From Perognathus longimembris pacificus (Eukaryota; Chordata; Mammalia; Rodentia; Heteromyidae), in contig NC_063172.1 in assembly GCF_023159225.1 (NCBI RefSeq), forward strand, positions 61,314,828-61,378,827: DNA of 64,000 bases, given 5' to 3'. The number at the start of each line of letters is the position of its first letter. The stretch's first letter is position 1. The position numbers and the translations under genes were made by a program. Below are positions 63,572 to 64,000 of the stretch, piece by piece. Below the pieces are notes generated by a model. The model had not been told where the DNA came from. It saw only the letters and a list, made by a program, of their open reading frames with translations, and made no database searches.

Positions 63572-64000
63572 AGTCTATTTTGTGCCAGTGCCAAGCTATT
63601 GGTGATACCTTTATTCTGTTGTGTAAATTGAAGTCTGGTTTACATTCTTTATATAGTCAAAATAAGACCTGAATGATACCTTCAGTATTGCTCCTTTTAC
63701 TCAAAATTTCTTTTGCTGTTGGAGTCTTTTATGATTGCACATGATTTTTTCAGATTAATTTTCCTGTTACTGTGAAGAATGACATTGGGAGTTTGAGAAA
63801 AGCACTGAGATTCTATGCTTTTGGAAGTCTGATTATTTTCACAATATTGATTCTGCCAATTGATAAGAATGGGTGGCCTTTCCATTTTCTGATGTCTTCA
63901 ATTTTTTTCTTCAATGGTGTTTAGTTTTCATTGTAAAGGTCTTTTACTTCCGGGGTTAGTACTTCAGAAATTCATTGTTTTTGAGGTTATTGTGAATGGA

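Larger units (their letters stand above)
62736..64000 (-). pseudogene. Decayed L1 ORF2 3' part and 3' UTR
   Basis: Apart from a nested SINE (62881-63092), this is reversed L1. GACCCTCCATACGGATTTCC and CAACAAACAGTGTATGAGG are near the ORF2 end. The minus strand beyond 63580 has ORF2-type peptides in shifting frames (for example IGRINIVK encoded near 63832-63857). Stops and frame changes show that it is inactive; it runs past the right edge. A 26-base T run (63546-63571) interrupts it. Confidence 0.8.

Noticed and set aside
1..64000. A novel defence, biosynthetic or other multi-gene system
   Set aside because: The window is vertebrate intergenic and intronic DNA without coding genes; nothing supports such a system. 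The novelty lies in the SINE structure and the promoter.

Overview
This is a vertebrate nuclear window that I read as a rodent of the superfamily Geomyoidea (kangaroo rats, pocket mice, pocket gophers). The diagnostic evidence is about a dozen copies of a ~200 bp dimeric SINE. Its left half is an ID-like tRNA-Ala-derived monomer (A box TGGCCTAGTGG, B box GGTTCGATTCC) and its right half begins GCCAGAAGTGGCGCTGTGG. This matches what I know as IDL-Geo, described from Dipodomys, Chaetodipus and Thomomys. Species cannot be resolved from the sequence alone.

No protein-coding exon is recognisable anywhere. The one gene-like landmark is a ~3 kb CpG island at about 17.1-20.1 kb. Inside it, on the + strand, lie an AT-rich palindrome, a CCTGACGTCAGG CRE palindrome, an NRF1-like site and a GGC-repeat 5' leader, followed by a good splice donor at 18258. 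The leader has no ATG between 17707 and the donor, so I interpret it as a non-coding first exon. The ~45 kb that follow would then be a long first intron, and the first 17 kb would be upstream intergenic DNA. I cannot name the gene with confidence; the leader vaguely recalls TBL1XR1 exon 1, but this is memory only.

Layout. 0-15 kb: dense SINEs with a few L1, L2 and MIR remnants. 15-22.5 kb: no SINE seen, CpG-island promoter and flanks. 22.5-52.4 kb: SINE-rich putative intron with L1 3' fragments, two non-autonomous DNA transposons, MIR/L2 relics and many microsatellites. 52.4-57.6 kb: no SINE seen, with one candidate small exon. 57.6-64 kb: mixed, ending in a decayed minus-strand L1 with two SINEs nested in it.

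SINE terms used below. 'IDL-Geo': ID-like head plus Geo tail. 'B1-Geo': a 7SL-derived B1-like head, a linker containing TCTCCAATTAACCACCAAAAAG, and the same Geo tail. 'B1-dID': a B1 head plus a short tRNA-like tail. In minus copies the order is reversed (T-rich tail, Geo, linker, head). The most interesting observation is that Geo appears to be a dID-type tRNA-derived monomer with a short internal insertion, and that it has been combined with two different heads. Repeat boundaries are by eye, accurate to roughly 5-20 bp unless target-site duplications (TSDs) are given.
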